A DNA stretch of 64,000 nucleotides from Minicystis rosea (GTDB taxonomy: Bacteria > Myxococcota_A > Polyangia > Polyangiales > Polyangiaceae). The translations under genes and the position numbers were made by a program. The notes under the pieces are model-generated. The model did no database searches, had not been told where the DNA came from, and saw only the letters and a program-made list of their open reading frames with translations. Shown here piece by piece: positions 19,713-28,706 of this stretch. Position 1 is the first letter of the stretch; each line of letters begins with the position of its first letter. The DNA lies in assembly GCA_001931535.1 (NCBI GenBank), contig CP016211.1:11454377-11518376 (forward strand). Reading direction: 5' to 3'.

Positions 19713-20252
19713 ATGAACCGGAGCTACATCCTCGCCTGTGCCCTCGTCCTCGCCGCCTGCGGTGGCAACCAGCCCGAGCCTGCGGCCCCTGCCGCCACCG
19801 CGGCTCCGAGCGCCGCGCCCGCAGCGCCGGCGGCGGCCGGCACGGCGGCGGCGAGCGCGGGCAACGCGGCGGCGGAGGCATGCTTCGCGACGGCCAACGC
19901 GAGCCGCGCGCGCTTCAGCGGCGAGCCCGTGAAGATCACGGCCAAGCACGTGCTCGTCAAATACAAGGGCACGAAGAAGGTCGACGAGAAGATCACGCGC
20001 ACCCGCGCGGAGGCGTGCCTGCGCGCCATCGAGGCGCGCGACAAGGTCCGCAATGGTGACGATTTCGACGTGGTGGTGAAGGACTACAGCGACGAGGCCG
20101 GCGCGGCCACGCGCAATGGCTCGATCGGCGCGGTGGAGCGGAAGGATCTGGCCAAGCCCTTCGCCGACGCCGCCTTCGAGCTCAAGCCCAACCAGTTGAG
20201 CGACGTGGTGGAGACCGAGTTCGGGTTCCACGTGATCCTGCGGACGGAGTGA
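19713..20252 (+). CDS. Parvulin-type peptidyl-prolyl isomerase lipoprotein, copy 1
   Basis: 179 residues. The signal ends in LVLAAC, followed by an Ala/Pro linker of about 40 residues. The PPIase domain has AKHVLVKYKG at its start, FDVVVKDYSDEAG in the middle and FELKPNQLSDVVETEFGFHVIL at the end, which is a complete parvulin fold. It should act on proline bonds of envelope proteins. A second lipoprotein PPIase of the same design lies at 23623. The domain ends right at the C-terminus. Confidence 0.9.
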   Translation: MNRSYILACALVLAACGGNQPEPAAPAATAAPSAAPAAPAAAGTAAASAGNAAAEACFATANASRARFSGEPVKITAKHVLVKYKGTKKVDEKITRTRAEACLRAIEARDKVRNGDDFDVVVKDYSDEAGAATRNGSIGAVERKDLAKPFADAAFELKPNQLSDVVETEFGFHVILRTE

Positions 20253-20281
20253 CGGTTCGGGTATACTCGCCCCACCCGACG

Positions 20282-21172
20282 ATGGGCGGTCTCTTCCGAA
20301 ACCTCTCCAGCATGCTCTTCGGCACGGCGCTGATTCTCGGCGCCGCCGAAGCCTCCGCCTTCTGCCGCAGCACCACCTGCACCGGCGATTGCCCCCGCGA
20401 CGACAATGGTTGCAAGACCACGGGCCACCCGCTCGCGTGGCCGGGCGTGTGCGTGGGTTTCAGCCTGCAGAAGGACGGTACGCAGAACCTCCCGCTCGCA
20501 GACGTGCGCGCTGCCATCGAGCAGGCGGTGGCCACGTGGTCGGAGATCGATTGTGGCAATGGCATGGCGACCATTGCATTCGCCGACGTCGGCGACGTGA
20601 GCTGCCATTTTGCCGAATACGAGTCGGGCGGGCCCAACGCCAACGTGATCCTGTTTCAGGACGACAAGTGGCGATATCACGGTCCCGACGACACGTTGGC
20701 CAAGACGACGGTCACCTTCGACACCGATACGGGCGCCATCCTCGATGCCGACATCGAGGTCAACCACGCTTACAACGAGTTCACGCTCGGCGACGATCAC
20801 GTGGTTTACGACTTGGAGTCCGTGATCACGCACGAGCTCGGGCACTTCATCGGTCTCGATCACACGCCCGATCTCTACGCCACGATGTACGCCGCCTACG
20901 AAGAGGGCTCGCTCGATCAGCGCTCGCTCGAGGTCGACGACATCGAGGGTTTGTGTGCCATTTACCCGCCGGAGCGATCGGGCAAGTGCGATCCGCAGCC
21001 TGAAAACGGCCTCGCCGACGCGTGCGTGCAAGAGCACACGGATGATGGCAGTAGCGGCGGCGGTGGTGGGTGCGCGCTCGCGGCGTCGCCGGCGGGGGCT
21101 GCAGGGGGCTTTCCCTTCATCGTGGTTGGTCTGTTTCTTCACGCGCGGCGGCGTCGCCGGACGAGGGTTTGA
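20282..21172 (+). CDS. Secreted matrixin-like (M10) zinc metalloprotease with C-terminal sorting tail
   Basis: About 296 residues. The signal peptide ends at AEASA. The catalytic zinc site HELGHFIGLDH (near residue 183) fits HExxHxxGxxH of metzincins, with a downstream Met in YATMYAAY as the Met-turn. Several cysteines occur near the N-terminus (CRSTTCTGDC). The C-terminus shows GGGGGCALAAS, a hydrophobic helix and RRRRRTRV, a MYXO-CTERM-like tail. A TATACT box at 20264-20269 lies just before the chosen ATG. A GTG at 20249, overlapping the previous stop, is the alternative start. Confidence 0.85.
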   Translation: MGGLFRNLSSMLFGTALILGAAEASAFCRSTTCTGDCPRDDNGCKTTGHPLAWPGVCVGFSLQKDGTQNLPLADVRAAIEQAVATWSEIDCGNGMATIAFADVGDVSCHFAEYESGGPNANVILFQDDKWRYHGPDDTLAKTTVTFDTDTGAILDADIEVNHAYNEFTLGDDHVVYDLESVITHELGHFIGLDHTPDLYATMYAAYEEGSLDQRSLEVDDIEGLCAIYPPERSGKCDPQPENGLADACVQEHTDDGSSGGGGGCALAASPAGAAGGFPFIVVGLFLHARRRRRTRV

Positions 21173-21177
21173 GACTC

Positions 21178-21947
21178 ATGCGCTTGCTTTCCACCATTGC
21201 CATTCTCGTGACCGGCGCGGCCACCCTCCTCGGCGCCTGTGGGGGCGGCAACGACGGCACCGGCGGCAGCGCGAGCGGCGGGATCTCCTGCGATCCGGGC
21301 GAGAACATCTTCTGTCGCTGCCCCGGCGGCGAGGCCGGCACGAAGGCCTGCAAGGCCGATGGGCACAGCTTCGACGCGTGCGTCACGCGCGAGGGGCCTT
21401 GTCCGGAAATCCCGAGCTCCACCTCGTCGAGCGAGGCGTCGTCGTCCTCGTCCTCCGGTGGGGGTACGGGCGGCATGGGGGAATGGGCGGCGGCACGGGT
21501 AATGGCTATCTCGAAGCGTGCTTGGAAGATGCGGATTGCGCGAGCGGGATGTGTCGATTCGGCTATTGCACCAAGGATTGCGTCGAATACGACGATTGCA
21601 CGCTCGGCGTCGGCGAGTGCATCTCGTTCATGGGCGAGACGCTCTGCATGCCCGTGTGCACCGACACCAGCGATTGCCTCGCGGCGTACGCCCAGCCGAG
21701 CGCCTGCGGCTACACGACCGCCGTCGACGCCACGCCGGTGACCACGTGCAGTGATTGGCTCAAAGACCTCGAGGTGCCGCCGGAAGGGACCGATTGCCAG
21801 GACGACATCGCCTGCAACCTCGGCAACGAGGGTGTGCAGGCGGTGTGCTCTTTCAATGCCTGCACCAAAGGCTGCTACGTGCCGGCCGACTGTCCCACGA
21901 ACACGACGTGCTCCAGCAATGGCTCGACGCTCGGCGGCTGCAAATGA
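21178..21947 (+). pseudogene. Cys-rich lipoprotein, frameshifted
   Basis: The first part (from 21178) encodes a lipoprotein signal ending in LLGAC, then a Cys-containing segment and a Ser linker (STSSSEASSSSSS). Coding then continues one frame over, from about 21480 to the TGA at 21947, giving YLEACLEDADCASGMC and further Cys pairs that resemble EGF-like or EB-like modules (CSFNACTKGCYVPADCP). Adding one G to the G5 run at 21477-21481 restores a single frame of about 256 residues. The break may be an assembly error or a real mutation. Similar intact Cys-rich lipoproteins occur at 37873 and 59920. Confidence 0.75.
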
Positions 21948-22125
21948 GGATCGGTGGGGGGCGCCGTGTGCGTCGCGGCGCGGCGCGTTGCTGCACGCGT
22001 GTACCGATGCGACCCGGCGTGGGCCGCCGTCGTCGGGGCGGACGGGCGCGGGAGAGCACGATCTCGCCGCGCGCGACCTCGATTTGAAGCGCCACGCGGT
22101 GGCGTCGTCCTGCTAGGACAAGATC

Positions 22126-23553
22126 ATGCGCGTCCTCACGATTCCCCTTCTGGTGTCGCTCGTGGCTGGGCTCGGCGCATGCGCGGGTGCCTCGCAGCCG
22201 GCTCCCGCGCAGCCGCAGGGTTATTACGGGAATAACCCCGGGCAGTGGAGCCCCATGGGTCCAGGCGGCCCAGGGTATCAGGGGTATCAGCAAGGGCCGC
22301 AAGGGCCGGGGATGTGGCTACCGCCCATCATTCGGCCGGTGAACACGGCCGCGCTGCTCGCGTTGCAAGGCCGGATTCCGTGTGCGCCGCGCGAGGTGGC
22401 GCCGGGCGCGTGGGCGACGTTCGATTGCGCGCCCTTCCAAGCCGTGCAGCGCGCGTTCCAGTATGTGCCGTTCGTCCGGTACAACTTCCTTCCGACCGGG
22501 CCGTTGCCGGCGGCGGTCGATCATCGGGCCGAGGGGTCCGAAGGGCCGGTGAAGGATCAGGGCGCCGTCGGGAGCTGCACCGCGGTCTCGCTGTCCACCG
22601 CCATGGATAACGCTGTTCGGCGCATGGGCCGGCAGGACGTGATCTCCGCGCTCCACATCTGGTCGAACTACGGTATCGGCGTGATGGGCCGCGCGGGGGA
22701 CAGCAACCTCGACAAGTCGCTGACGGTCGAGAACGTATGGCAATACGATCCCATCAAAGCCTGCAAGCTGGTGCGCACGCCCATGGATTCGTGCACCACG
22801 GCGTATGGCGTGGCCTCGGGCTCGGAGTCGTTCGATCCGGCGCTCAAGGCCGAGCACACCAATGCCGATGCCCAAGGGCGCTACAAGCTCTCCGGGCTCG
22901 AGCAGCTCCGCGCCAAGCCGGCCGATCCCAATGAAATGGCCGGCGTCCTCGCGGGCGGAGACGACATCTGGATCTCGTTCTCGGTGAACGACCAAGCGTG
23001 GATGAGCCGCTCGCTGACGAATGGAGTGATCTCCGATTACGACGTGACCGACGACGTCGGGCACGCCGTGGTGCTCGCGGGGTATCGCACGCTGCCCAAT
23101 GGGACGAAGCAGTTTCTCATCCACAACAGTTGGAGCAATCGTTGGGGTGAGAATGGTTATGGCTGGATCTCCGAGGCCATGGTCGCCCGGCACACGCGCG
23201 CGGCGTACCGCGTGCGCGTGGCCGACGGCGCCGGCAACGGCGTGCCCAGCGTGCCCGTGCCGGGGCAGGCGCCCGCGGGTGGGGCGTGTCCTGCCGGACA
23301 GTCGAAGGATCCGATCTTCGGGATGTGCGTGCCGAGTGGGATCCCGGGGATGCCTGGTTTGCCCGCTGTACCGGGCGCGCAGCCCGCGCCATCGCCGCAA
23401 CCGGCGCCGGGTGGGCCGCCGCCCGCGCAGCCGAAGCAGGGGAGCTGCCCGCAGGGGCAAGCGCCCGACATGATGTCGGGGCAATGCAGCAACCTCTGCC
23501 CGAGCGGCACGCCTTCCGTCGGTGGCATGTGCTTGCCTGGGCTGCCGCGGTGA
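22126..23553 (+). CDS. Papain-like (C1) cysteine protease, secreted lipoprotein
   Basis: 475 residues. The signal ends at AGLGAC; a Gly/Gln/Pro-rich linker with GYQGYQ follows. The C1 core is complete: VKDQGAVGSCTA with the oxyanion Gln and the nucleophile Cys (about 150), GHAVVLAGY with the His (about 311) and HNSWSNRWGENGYGW with the Asn (about 333). The family Trp after the Cys is replaced (SCTAV rather than CWAF), as in some bacterial C1 enzymes. A Pro-rich tail with three Cys clusters (for example CPQGQAPDMMSGQC) ends the protein and could be a cell-wall or sorting module. Confidence 0.88.
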   Translation: MRVLTIPLLVSLVAGLGACAGASQPAPAQPQGYYGNNPGQWSPMGPGGPGYQGYQQGPQGPGMWLPPIIRPVNTAALLALQGRIPCAPREVAPGAWATFDCAPFQAVQRAFQYVPFVRYNFLPTGPLPAAVDHRAEGSEGPVKDQGAVGSCTAVSLSTAMDNAVRRMGRQDVISALHIWSNYGIGVMGRAGDSNLDKSLTVENVWQYDPIKACKLVRTPMDSCTTAYGVASGSESFDPALKAEHTNADAQGRYKLSGLEQLRAKPADPNEMAGVLAGGDDIWISFSVNDQAWMSRSLTNGVISDYDVTDDVGHAVVLAGYRTLPNGTKQFLIHNSWSNRWGENGYGWISEAMVARHTRAAYRVRVADGAGNGVPSVPVPGQAPAGGACPAGQSKDPIFGMCVPSGIPGMPGLPAVPGAQPAPSPQPAPGGPPPAQPKQGSCPQGQAPDMMSGQCSNLCPSGTPSVGGMCLPGLPR

Positions 23554-23622
23554 TTGCTCGCTCGCATCGGGGCCTTTGACCCGCTTGCGCGGGCCATCGG
23601 CCCGGGGCAGTCTCCGCCGCCC

Positions 23623-24120
23623 ATGAGCCGCCTCCTCCGCTGCCTTCCGTTGATCGCGCTCGCCTGTGCGAGCTGCGGCTCCCTCGCCACGTCGCCGAGC
23701 TGGATCGGCGGCGGCCTCGCGGTCACCGCGCCCGAGCGCATGGCCGCGCAGGAAGCGAAGGAGGAGCGCGAGCGGCGCCTCATCGCCAGTCAGCCTTCGC
23801 AGATCGGGGCGAAGCACATCCTGGTGATGCACAACGACTCTCAGGCCAAGCCGCCGAACCTGAGCCGCACCCGCGACGAAGCGATGAAGCGCGCGCAGGA
23901 GGGGCTGCTCAAGATCCGCGGCGGGGCGAATTTCGACGAGATGGTGAAGCAGTACACCGACGAGCCGGGCGGGGCCGAGCGCGCCGGCGATCTCGGCGTC
24001 TTCGATCGCGGCACCATGGTGAAGCCCTTCGCCGACGCGGCCTTCGCGCTCAAGGTCGGCGAGGTCAGCGAGATCGTGGAGACCAAGTTCGGCTTCCACA
24101 TCATCAAGCGGACTGAGTAG
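23623..24120 (+). CDS. Parvulin-type peptidyl-prolyl isomerase lipoprotein, copy 2
   Basis: 165 residues. The signal has a lipobox-like cysteine in ALACASC. A charged helix (AAQEAKEERERRL) links to a parvulin domain starting IGAKHILVMH, with FDEMVKQYTDEPGG and LKVGEVSEIVETKFGFHIIK. It ends in RTE, like the copy at 19713, with which it shares design and likely ancestry. Both flank the protease cluster, so they may fold its products outside the inner membrane (inference). Confidence 0.88.
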   Translation: MSRLLRCLPLIALACASCGSLATSPSWIGGGLAVTAPERMAAQEAKEERERRLIASQPSQIGAKHILVMHNDSQAKPPNLSRTRDEAMKRAQEGLLKIRGGANFDEMVKQYTDEPGGAERAGDLGVFDRGTMVKPFADAAFALKVGEVSEIVETKFGFHIIKRTE

Positions 24121-24122
24121 CA

Positions 24123-24145
24123 GGAGAGGGGCGCTGCCCCTCTCC
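24123..24145 (+). terminator. Hairpin terminator after the second PPIase gene
   Basis: A perfect 10-bp stem, GGAGAGGGGC with GCCCCTCTCC, and a 3-base loop lie just after the stop, followed by a C run and a second GGCGGAGCCGCC palindrome. A partial direct copy of the first arm, CAGGAGAGGGGCG, recurs at 24324. Confidence 0.6.
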
Positions 24146-24411
24146 CCCCGTCGGCGGAGCCGCCGGGGCCCCCATACCCCGAACCACCCTCGCCGGCGTG
24201 AGGGTTGAGCCGCTTCGGGTCTGGCGTTGGTGTGTTCTGAGACGTTTGGTGCTCTGGAGGGTTTTCGTTCGGGTTTGGTGCGGATCCCCGGCGTCGGTGC
24301 GTGCGGCGATGTTTGGCCCTCAACAGGAGAGGGGCGTCGCGCGGCAGAAGAGCTGTCGGGGGGGCTGTCCCGAGCTTCCCCGGCGCGTGGGGCTGGCGTA
24401 GCGTCTGCGCC

Positions 24412-27078
24412 ATGTCTCCGCGGACCTACCCGACCTCCGAGCATCGCCGCATGGCCGAGGATCGCGAGCGCATCGTGCGCTGGCGTCACTGGGGCCCATA
24501 CTTGTCGGAGCGCGCTTGGGGGACGGTGCGCGAGGACTACAGCGCGAACGGCGACGCCTGGAACCATTTCCCCCACGACCACGCGCGCAGCCGGACCTAT
24601 CGTTGGAGCGAGGATGGGATCGCGGGTATCTGCGATCGGAGCCAGATCCTCTGTCTCGCGCTGGCCCTTTGGAACGAGAAGGACGAGATCCTCAAAGAGC
24701 GCTTGTTCGGGCTCTCCGGGCACGAGGGCAACCACGGAGAGGACGTCAAAGAGGTTTATTATTACGAGGACGCGACGCCGACCTCGAGCTACCTACGTTA
24801 TCTCTACAAGTATCCGCAGCGGCGTTATCCCTATGCCGAGCTCGTGGCCCACGGGCGCTCGCGGGGCGCGGATCAGCGCGAGGTGGAGCTCGCCGATCTG
24901 GGGATGTTCGACGAAGATCGGTATTTCGACGTCACCGTCGAATACGCCAAACGGGGCCCGAGCGACATCTTGATGGCCGTGACCATCGAGAATCGCGGGC
25001 CGGACGAGGCGCCGATTCATGTGCTGCCGCACCTCTGGTTCCGCAACACCTGGTCGTGGTCGGAGCCGCCCGATCACCCGCCCTCGATCCGCGAGATCGC
25101 GTGGCGGCCGGCGGGCGACGAGCCGGTGCGCTTCAAGGCGGCGCGGGCGCGGCACCCGGCGCTCGGGGAGATGATGTTGTACCTCGAGGAGGAGGCGAGC
25201 CTCCTCTTCACGAACAACGAGACCAATACCCAGGCGCTTTGGGGGAGCCCGGCGCGGACGCCCTATGTGAAGGATGCCTTTCATCATCACGTGGTCCACG
25301 GCGACACCTCGCGCGTGAGCCCCGATGGGGTGGGCAGCAAAATGGCGGCGTGGCGGCGCTTCGTGGTGCCGGCGGGCGGGCGCGTGCGGCTCCTGGCGCG
25401 GCTGTCGTCCCAGGTGGAGAGCGATCCGTTCGCGGGCAGCGACGCGTTGCTCGCGCAGCGTCGCGAAGAGGCAGATGCCTTTTATGCCGCCGTGCAGGGG
25501 CCGAGCCTCTCGGCCGATCGGCGCGCCATTCACCGGCAGGCTTCGGCGGGGCTGCTCTGGGGGCTGCAGTTCTACAACTACGATGTCGACGTCTGGCTCC
25601 GGGGCGACGCGCACCCGCCGCCGCAATCACGGCTCCGCGGGCGCAATTGGGATTGGCGGCACCTCTCGGTGGCCGACGTCATCTCCATGCCCGACAAATG
25701 GGAGTATCCCTGGTTCGCCGCGTGGGATCTGGCGTTCCACACGCTGGCGATGGCCTCCGTCGACATCGACCAAGCCAAGAATCAGCTCAAGCTGATGGTG
25801 AAGGAGTGGTATCAACACCCCAACGGGCAAATCCCAGCTTATGAGTGGGAGCTGTCCGATTTGAACCCGCCCGTGCACGCTTGGGCCGCTTATCAGATCT
25901 ACAAGATCGAGCGGAAGCAGAAGGGTAAAGGGGATCGGGTCTTCCTCGAGCGGGTGTTCCACAAGCTGCTCATCAATTTTGCTTGGTGGGTCAACAAGCG
26001 GGACGTCGAGGGGAACAATGTTTTCGAGGGCGGTTTCCTCGGGCTCGACAACATCTCGGTCTTCGATCGCAGCGAGCCGATGCCGCCGGGCTTTCGCCTG
26101 GAGCAGGCCGACGCCACCGCGTGGATGGCGATGTACTGCCTCGATTTGATGCGCATCGCGCTGGAGCTGTCGCTGGAGAACTCGGCCTACGAGGACCTGG
26201 CGAGCAAGTTCCTCGAGCACTTCCTGCGCATCGCGCACGCGCTCCATCATGCGGAGAACGGGGTCCCGCTCTGGGACGATGAGGAGGGGTTTTATTACGA
26301 CATCCTCGTCGCCAATGGGCAGCCGCGGCACGTGCGGGTGCGATCGATGGTGGGGCTCATTCCGCTGTTCGCGGTGCACGTGATCACGCCGGAGGTGTAT
26401 CGCCGGCTCGACAATTTCCGGCGGCGGACGGAGTGGTTTCTCGATCGGTATCCGCACCTCTCGCAGGGCATGGTCGGGCGGCTCGATGGACGCCACGTGC
26501 TCTGTGCGGTGACGCCCGAGCGCATCGAGCGGGTGCTGGCGCATCTGTTCGACGAGGGACAGTTCCTCTCCGCGTTCGGGCCGCGATCCTTGTCGAAGGA
26601 GCACGCGCGCGAGCCGGCGGTGCTGTGGCAAGGGCAGCGGCGGCTCGAGGTGGGGTACGAGCCGGGCGAGTCGACGACGCGGATGAAGGGTGGCAACTCC
26701 AACTGGCGCGGTCCGGTGTGGTTCCCCACCGGGTACATGCTCTATCGATCGCTGCTGCGGCTCGAGCACGGCTTCGGGGACGCGCTGCGGATCCCGGGGA
26801 CCGCGGGGCGCCCCGCACGCACGCTGCGCGAGGGCGCGGACGAGCTCGCGAACCGGATGATTTCGATCTTCGAGCGCGGCGCGGATGGACGGCGGCCCGT
26901 GTTCGGTGATTCGCGTCTCTTTCAGACGAACCCGCACTTCAAGGACAAGCTCCTCTTCTACGAGTACTTTCACGGGGAGACGGGCGAGGGGCTCGGGGCC
27001 TCGCACCAGACGGGGTGGACGGCCCTCGTGGCCGAGATGGTGCTGCGGCTCGCGCGGCGAGCGCGCGGGCAGGAGTGA
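24412..27078 (+). CDS. GH63-family glucosidase-like protein
   Basis: 888 residues, no signal peptide, so probably cytoplasmic. The N-terminal beta domain begins with RWRHWGPYLSERAWGTVRED. The C-terminal (alpha/alpha)6 region contains EYPWFAAWDLAFHTLAM and GGNSNWRGPVWFPTGYML, strongly reminiscent of GH63 and related glucosidases. These enzymes cleave alpha-glucosyl bonds in mannosyl-glycerate, glucans or other glucosides. The substrate cannot be told here. The next gene, for a transporter, begins 17 bp later on the same strand. Confidence 0.8.
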   Translation: MSPRTYPTSEHRRMAEDRERIVRWRHWGPYLSERAWGTVREDYSANGDAWNHFPHDHARSRTYRWSEDGIAGICDRSQILCLALALWNEKDEILKERLFGLSGHEGNHGEDVKEVYYYEDATPTSSYLRYLYKYPQRRYPYAELVAHGRSRGADQREVELADLGMFDEDRYFDVTVEYAKRGPSDILMAVTIENRGPDEAPIHVLPHLWFRNTWSWSEPPDHPPSIREIAWRPAGDEPVRFKAARARHPALGEMMLYLEEEASLLFTNNETNTQALWGSPARTPYVKDAFHHHVVHGDTSRVSPDGVGSKMAAWRRFVVPAGGRVRLLARLSSQVESDPFAGSDALLAQRREEADAFYAAVQGPSLSADRRAIHRQASAGLLWGLQFYNYDVDVWLRGDAHPPPQSRLRGRNWDWRHLSVADVISMPDKWEYPWFAAWDLAFHTLAMASVDIDQAKNQLKLMVKEWYQHPNGQIPAYEWELSDLNPPVHAWAAYQIYKIERKQKGKGDRVFLERVFHKLLINFAWWVNKRDVEGNNVFEGGFLGLDNISVFDRSEPMPPGFRLEQADATAWMAMYCLDLMRIALELSLENSAYEDLASKFLEHFLRIAHALHHAENGVPLWDDEEGFYYDILVANGQPRHVRVRSMVGLIPLFAVHVITPEVYRRLDNFRRRTEWFLDRYPHLSQGMVGRLDGRHVLCAVTPERIERVLAHLFDEGQFLSAFGPRSLSKEHAREPAVLWQGQRRLEVGYEPGESTTRMKGGNSNWRGPVWFPTGYMLYRSLLRLEHGFGDALRIPGTAGRPARTLREGADELANRMISIFERGADGRRPVFGDSRLFQTNPHFKDKLLFYEYFHGETGEGLGASHQTGWTALVAEMVLRLARRARGQE

Positions 27079-27095
27079 GGCGCCACGACTGATCC

Positions 27096-28018
27096 GTGCT
27101 ACGAGCACGGCCCGTGTCGCTCGCCCTCGGGATCGCCATCCTCGCCCTCGCCGTCGTTCTCGGCGGTTTGGCGGCCATTTTCCGGGAGCCGACGCGCTGG
27201 GCGATGTCTGCGGTGCGGACCTTCGCGGTGGTGGCGGCGGCCGCGATCGCCCTGCTCCACCTGCTCCCCGAGGCCATCGCGGTGGTCGGGGTCGCCGCCG
27301 TCGCGGTGGCCCTCGTGGGCGCGGTCGGGCCGGCGGTGCTGGAGCGCGCGATCCCTTCGGCGCATGGGCACGAGCACGAGGCACCGACGACCGCGCTGGC
27401 CATGGGCTACGCGGCCGTGGTCGCGCATCAAGCCGGCGAAGGCGCGGCGTTCGCGTCGCTGGCGCAGACGGGCGCGCTGTCGATCGGGATCGTGTTGGCC
27501 GTGGCCGCGCACACGGTGCCGCTCGCGATGGTGGTGGGCATCCGCGTGCACGAGGCGCGGGGCGAGCGGCGCGGCGGGCATGGCCGAGCCCTCGGCCTGG
27601 CGCTCGGCGGCGTCATCATGGCGACGGCCATCGGCGCGTTCGCGGGACGTTGATTGGAAGCGCGCGGCTCGTGTCGGTGCAGCCGTGGTTGCTCGCGGCG
27701 GTGGCCGGGCTGCTCTTGCATGCGCTCTCGCACGACGTGCTGGCGGCGCCGTCGACGTCGGTGAAGGCGCGCGTCGGCGACACGCTCGCCGGTTGGGCGG
27801 GGCTCGCGCTCGCCGTGGTCGGCGTGGAGCCTGGTGGTTGGGTCGAGAGCGTGCCGATGCCGCTGCGTCTCGCGGGCATCGCGCTGCTCGCCGCCGCCAT
27901 CGCGGCGCGGAGCTTCATGTCCCGCGCGCGGCCGCACGCGCATGGGCACGCGCACCATCATGGGCCGGACGCGGCCGGCGACGAAGCGCACCAGCACGGC
28001 GAGAGCGAGCATCCCTGA
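27096..28018 (+). pseudogene. ZIP-like metal transporter, frameshifted
   Basis: The first part (27096-27653) has several membrane helices with ZIP-type motifs: ALLHLLPEA, VVAHQAGEGAAFAS and AHTVPLAMVVGIRV. Coding then resumes one frame over at about 27647, giving TLIGSARLVSVQPWLLA, a helix with HALSHD and a His-rich tail (HAHGHAHHHGPD). Adding one G to the GGG at 27644-27646 joins the two into one protein of about 307 residues ending at 28018. The His-rich loop and tail fit zinc or another divalent metal. The start is GTG at 27096, or possibly GTG at 27114. Confidence 0.65.
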
Positions 28019-28075
28019 TCGGGAGAGGCTCTCGGCGCGATCGGGTGTGCCGATGAGAGAAGCGGGGGCCGCGCG

Positions 28076-28696
28076 CTACCGCTCGTTCGTCGCGAAGAGC
28101 GCGCGGCGTGCCGTCGCGAAATCCTCACCCGTGGCGCCGCGTCGGGCCGCGATGGCTTCGGCTCGCCGGCCGGCGGCGACGAGCGTGTCGACCTCGGAGA
28201 GCTGCGCTCCTTCCTTCGGTGCGAGCGAGAGGACCCAGGGCGCGCCCTCCGCCTTGGCGTCGCCGCGCTCGATGAGATGACGCAGGAGCGCGATGGCGTC
28301 CTTCGGCGCGGAAAGGCGCTCGAACGCATCCTCCCAAACGAGATCGGACGTGTTGATCAAGAGCTCGTACGTGATCTCGTAAGCCCGCGGCAGGTCGGCG
28401 TCGAAGCCGATGGCTCCGATCGCCGCAGACAACACGTTCTGTTGCGAATCGCCCGAGAGCCAGCGGAGCTCGGCCTCCGCGATCTGGAGCCGGGCCTTCA
28501 CGTGACGATCGCGGACCTGGTCGGCCAGATCGGAGAACAACCAGAAGTCGCCGCTCTCCACGCCCTCTGCGTCGGCCGCCCAGGCGAGGAGCGCGTCGAT
28601 CATCTGTGGATCTGCGGCGAGGCCGTTCTTCAAGAGGTCGGCGCGATCGGCTTCGGCCGTGTCGCGGTAGCGCGTGACCCACTCTGTTCCGTTCAC
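28076..28696 (-). CDS. Hypothetical helical protein
   Basis: 206 residues from a GTG preceded by AGGAGAC, a good ribosome site. No signal peptide or membrane helix. The sequence is helical and acidic with many Ala/Leu pairs (MIDALLAWAADAEGVESGDFW, LRHLIERGDAKAEG) and could fold as helical repeats. I do not recognise the family. It follows the next listed membrane protein gene on the same strand after 10 bp, so the two are probably an operon. Confidence 0.6.
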   Translation of the reverse strand: MNGTEWVTRYRDTAEADRADLLKNGLAADPQMIDALLAWAADAEGVESGDFWLFSDLADQVRDRHVKARLQIAEAELRWLSGDSQQNVLSAAIGAIGFDADLPRAYEITYELLINTSDLVWEDAFERLSAPKDAIALLRHLIERGDAKAEGAPWVLSLAPKEGAQLSEVDTLVAAGRRAEAIAARRGATGEDFATARRALFATNER

Positions 28697-28706
28697 GTGT
28701 CTCCTA

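Noticed and set aside
24190..24300. G/T-rich leader as a riboswitch
   Set aside because: I could not fold it into any known riboswitch class; the composition may simply reflect non-coding DNA.
22318..24735. 805-codon open frame on the minus strand
   Set aside because: Antisense to the papain-like protease and PPIase genes; Arg/Ala/His shadow composition.
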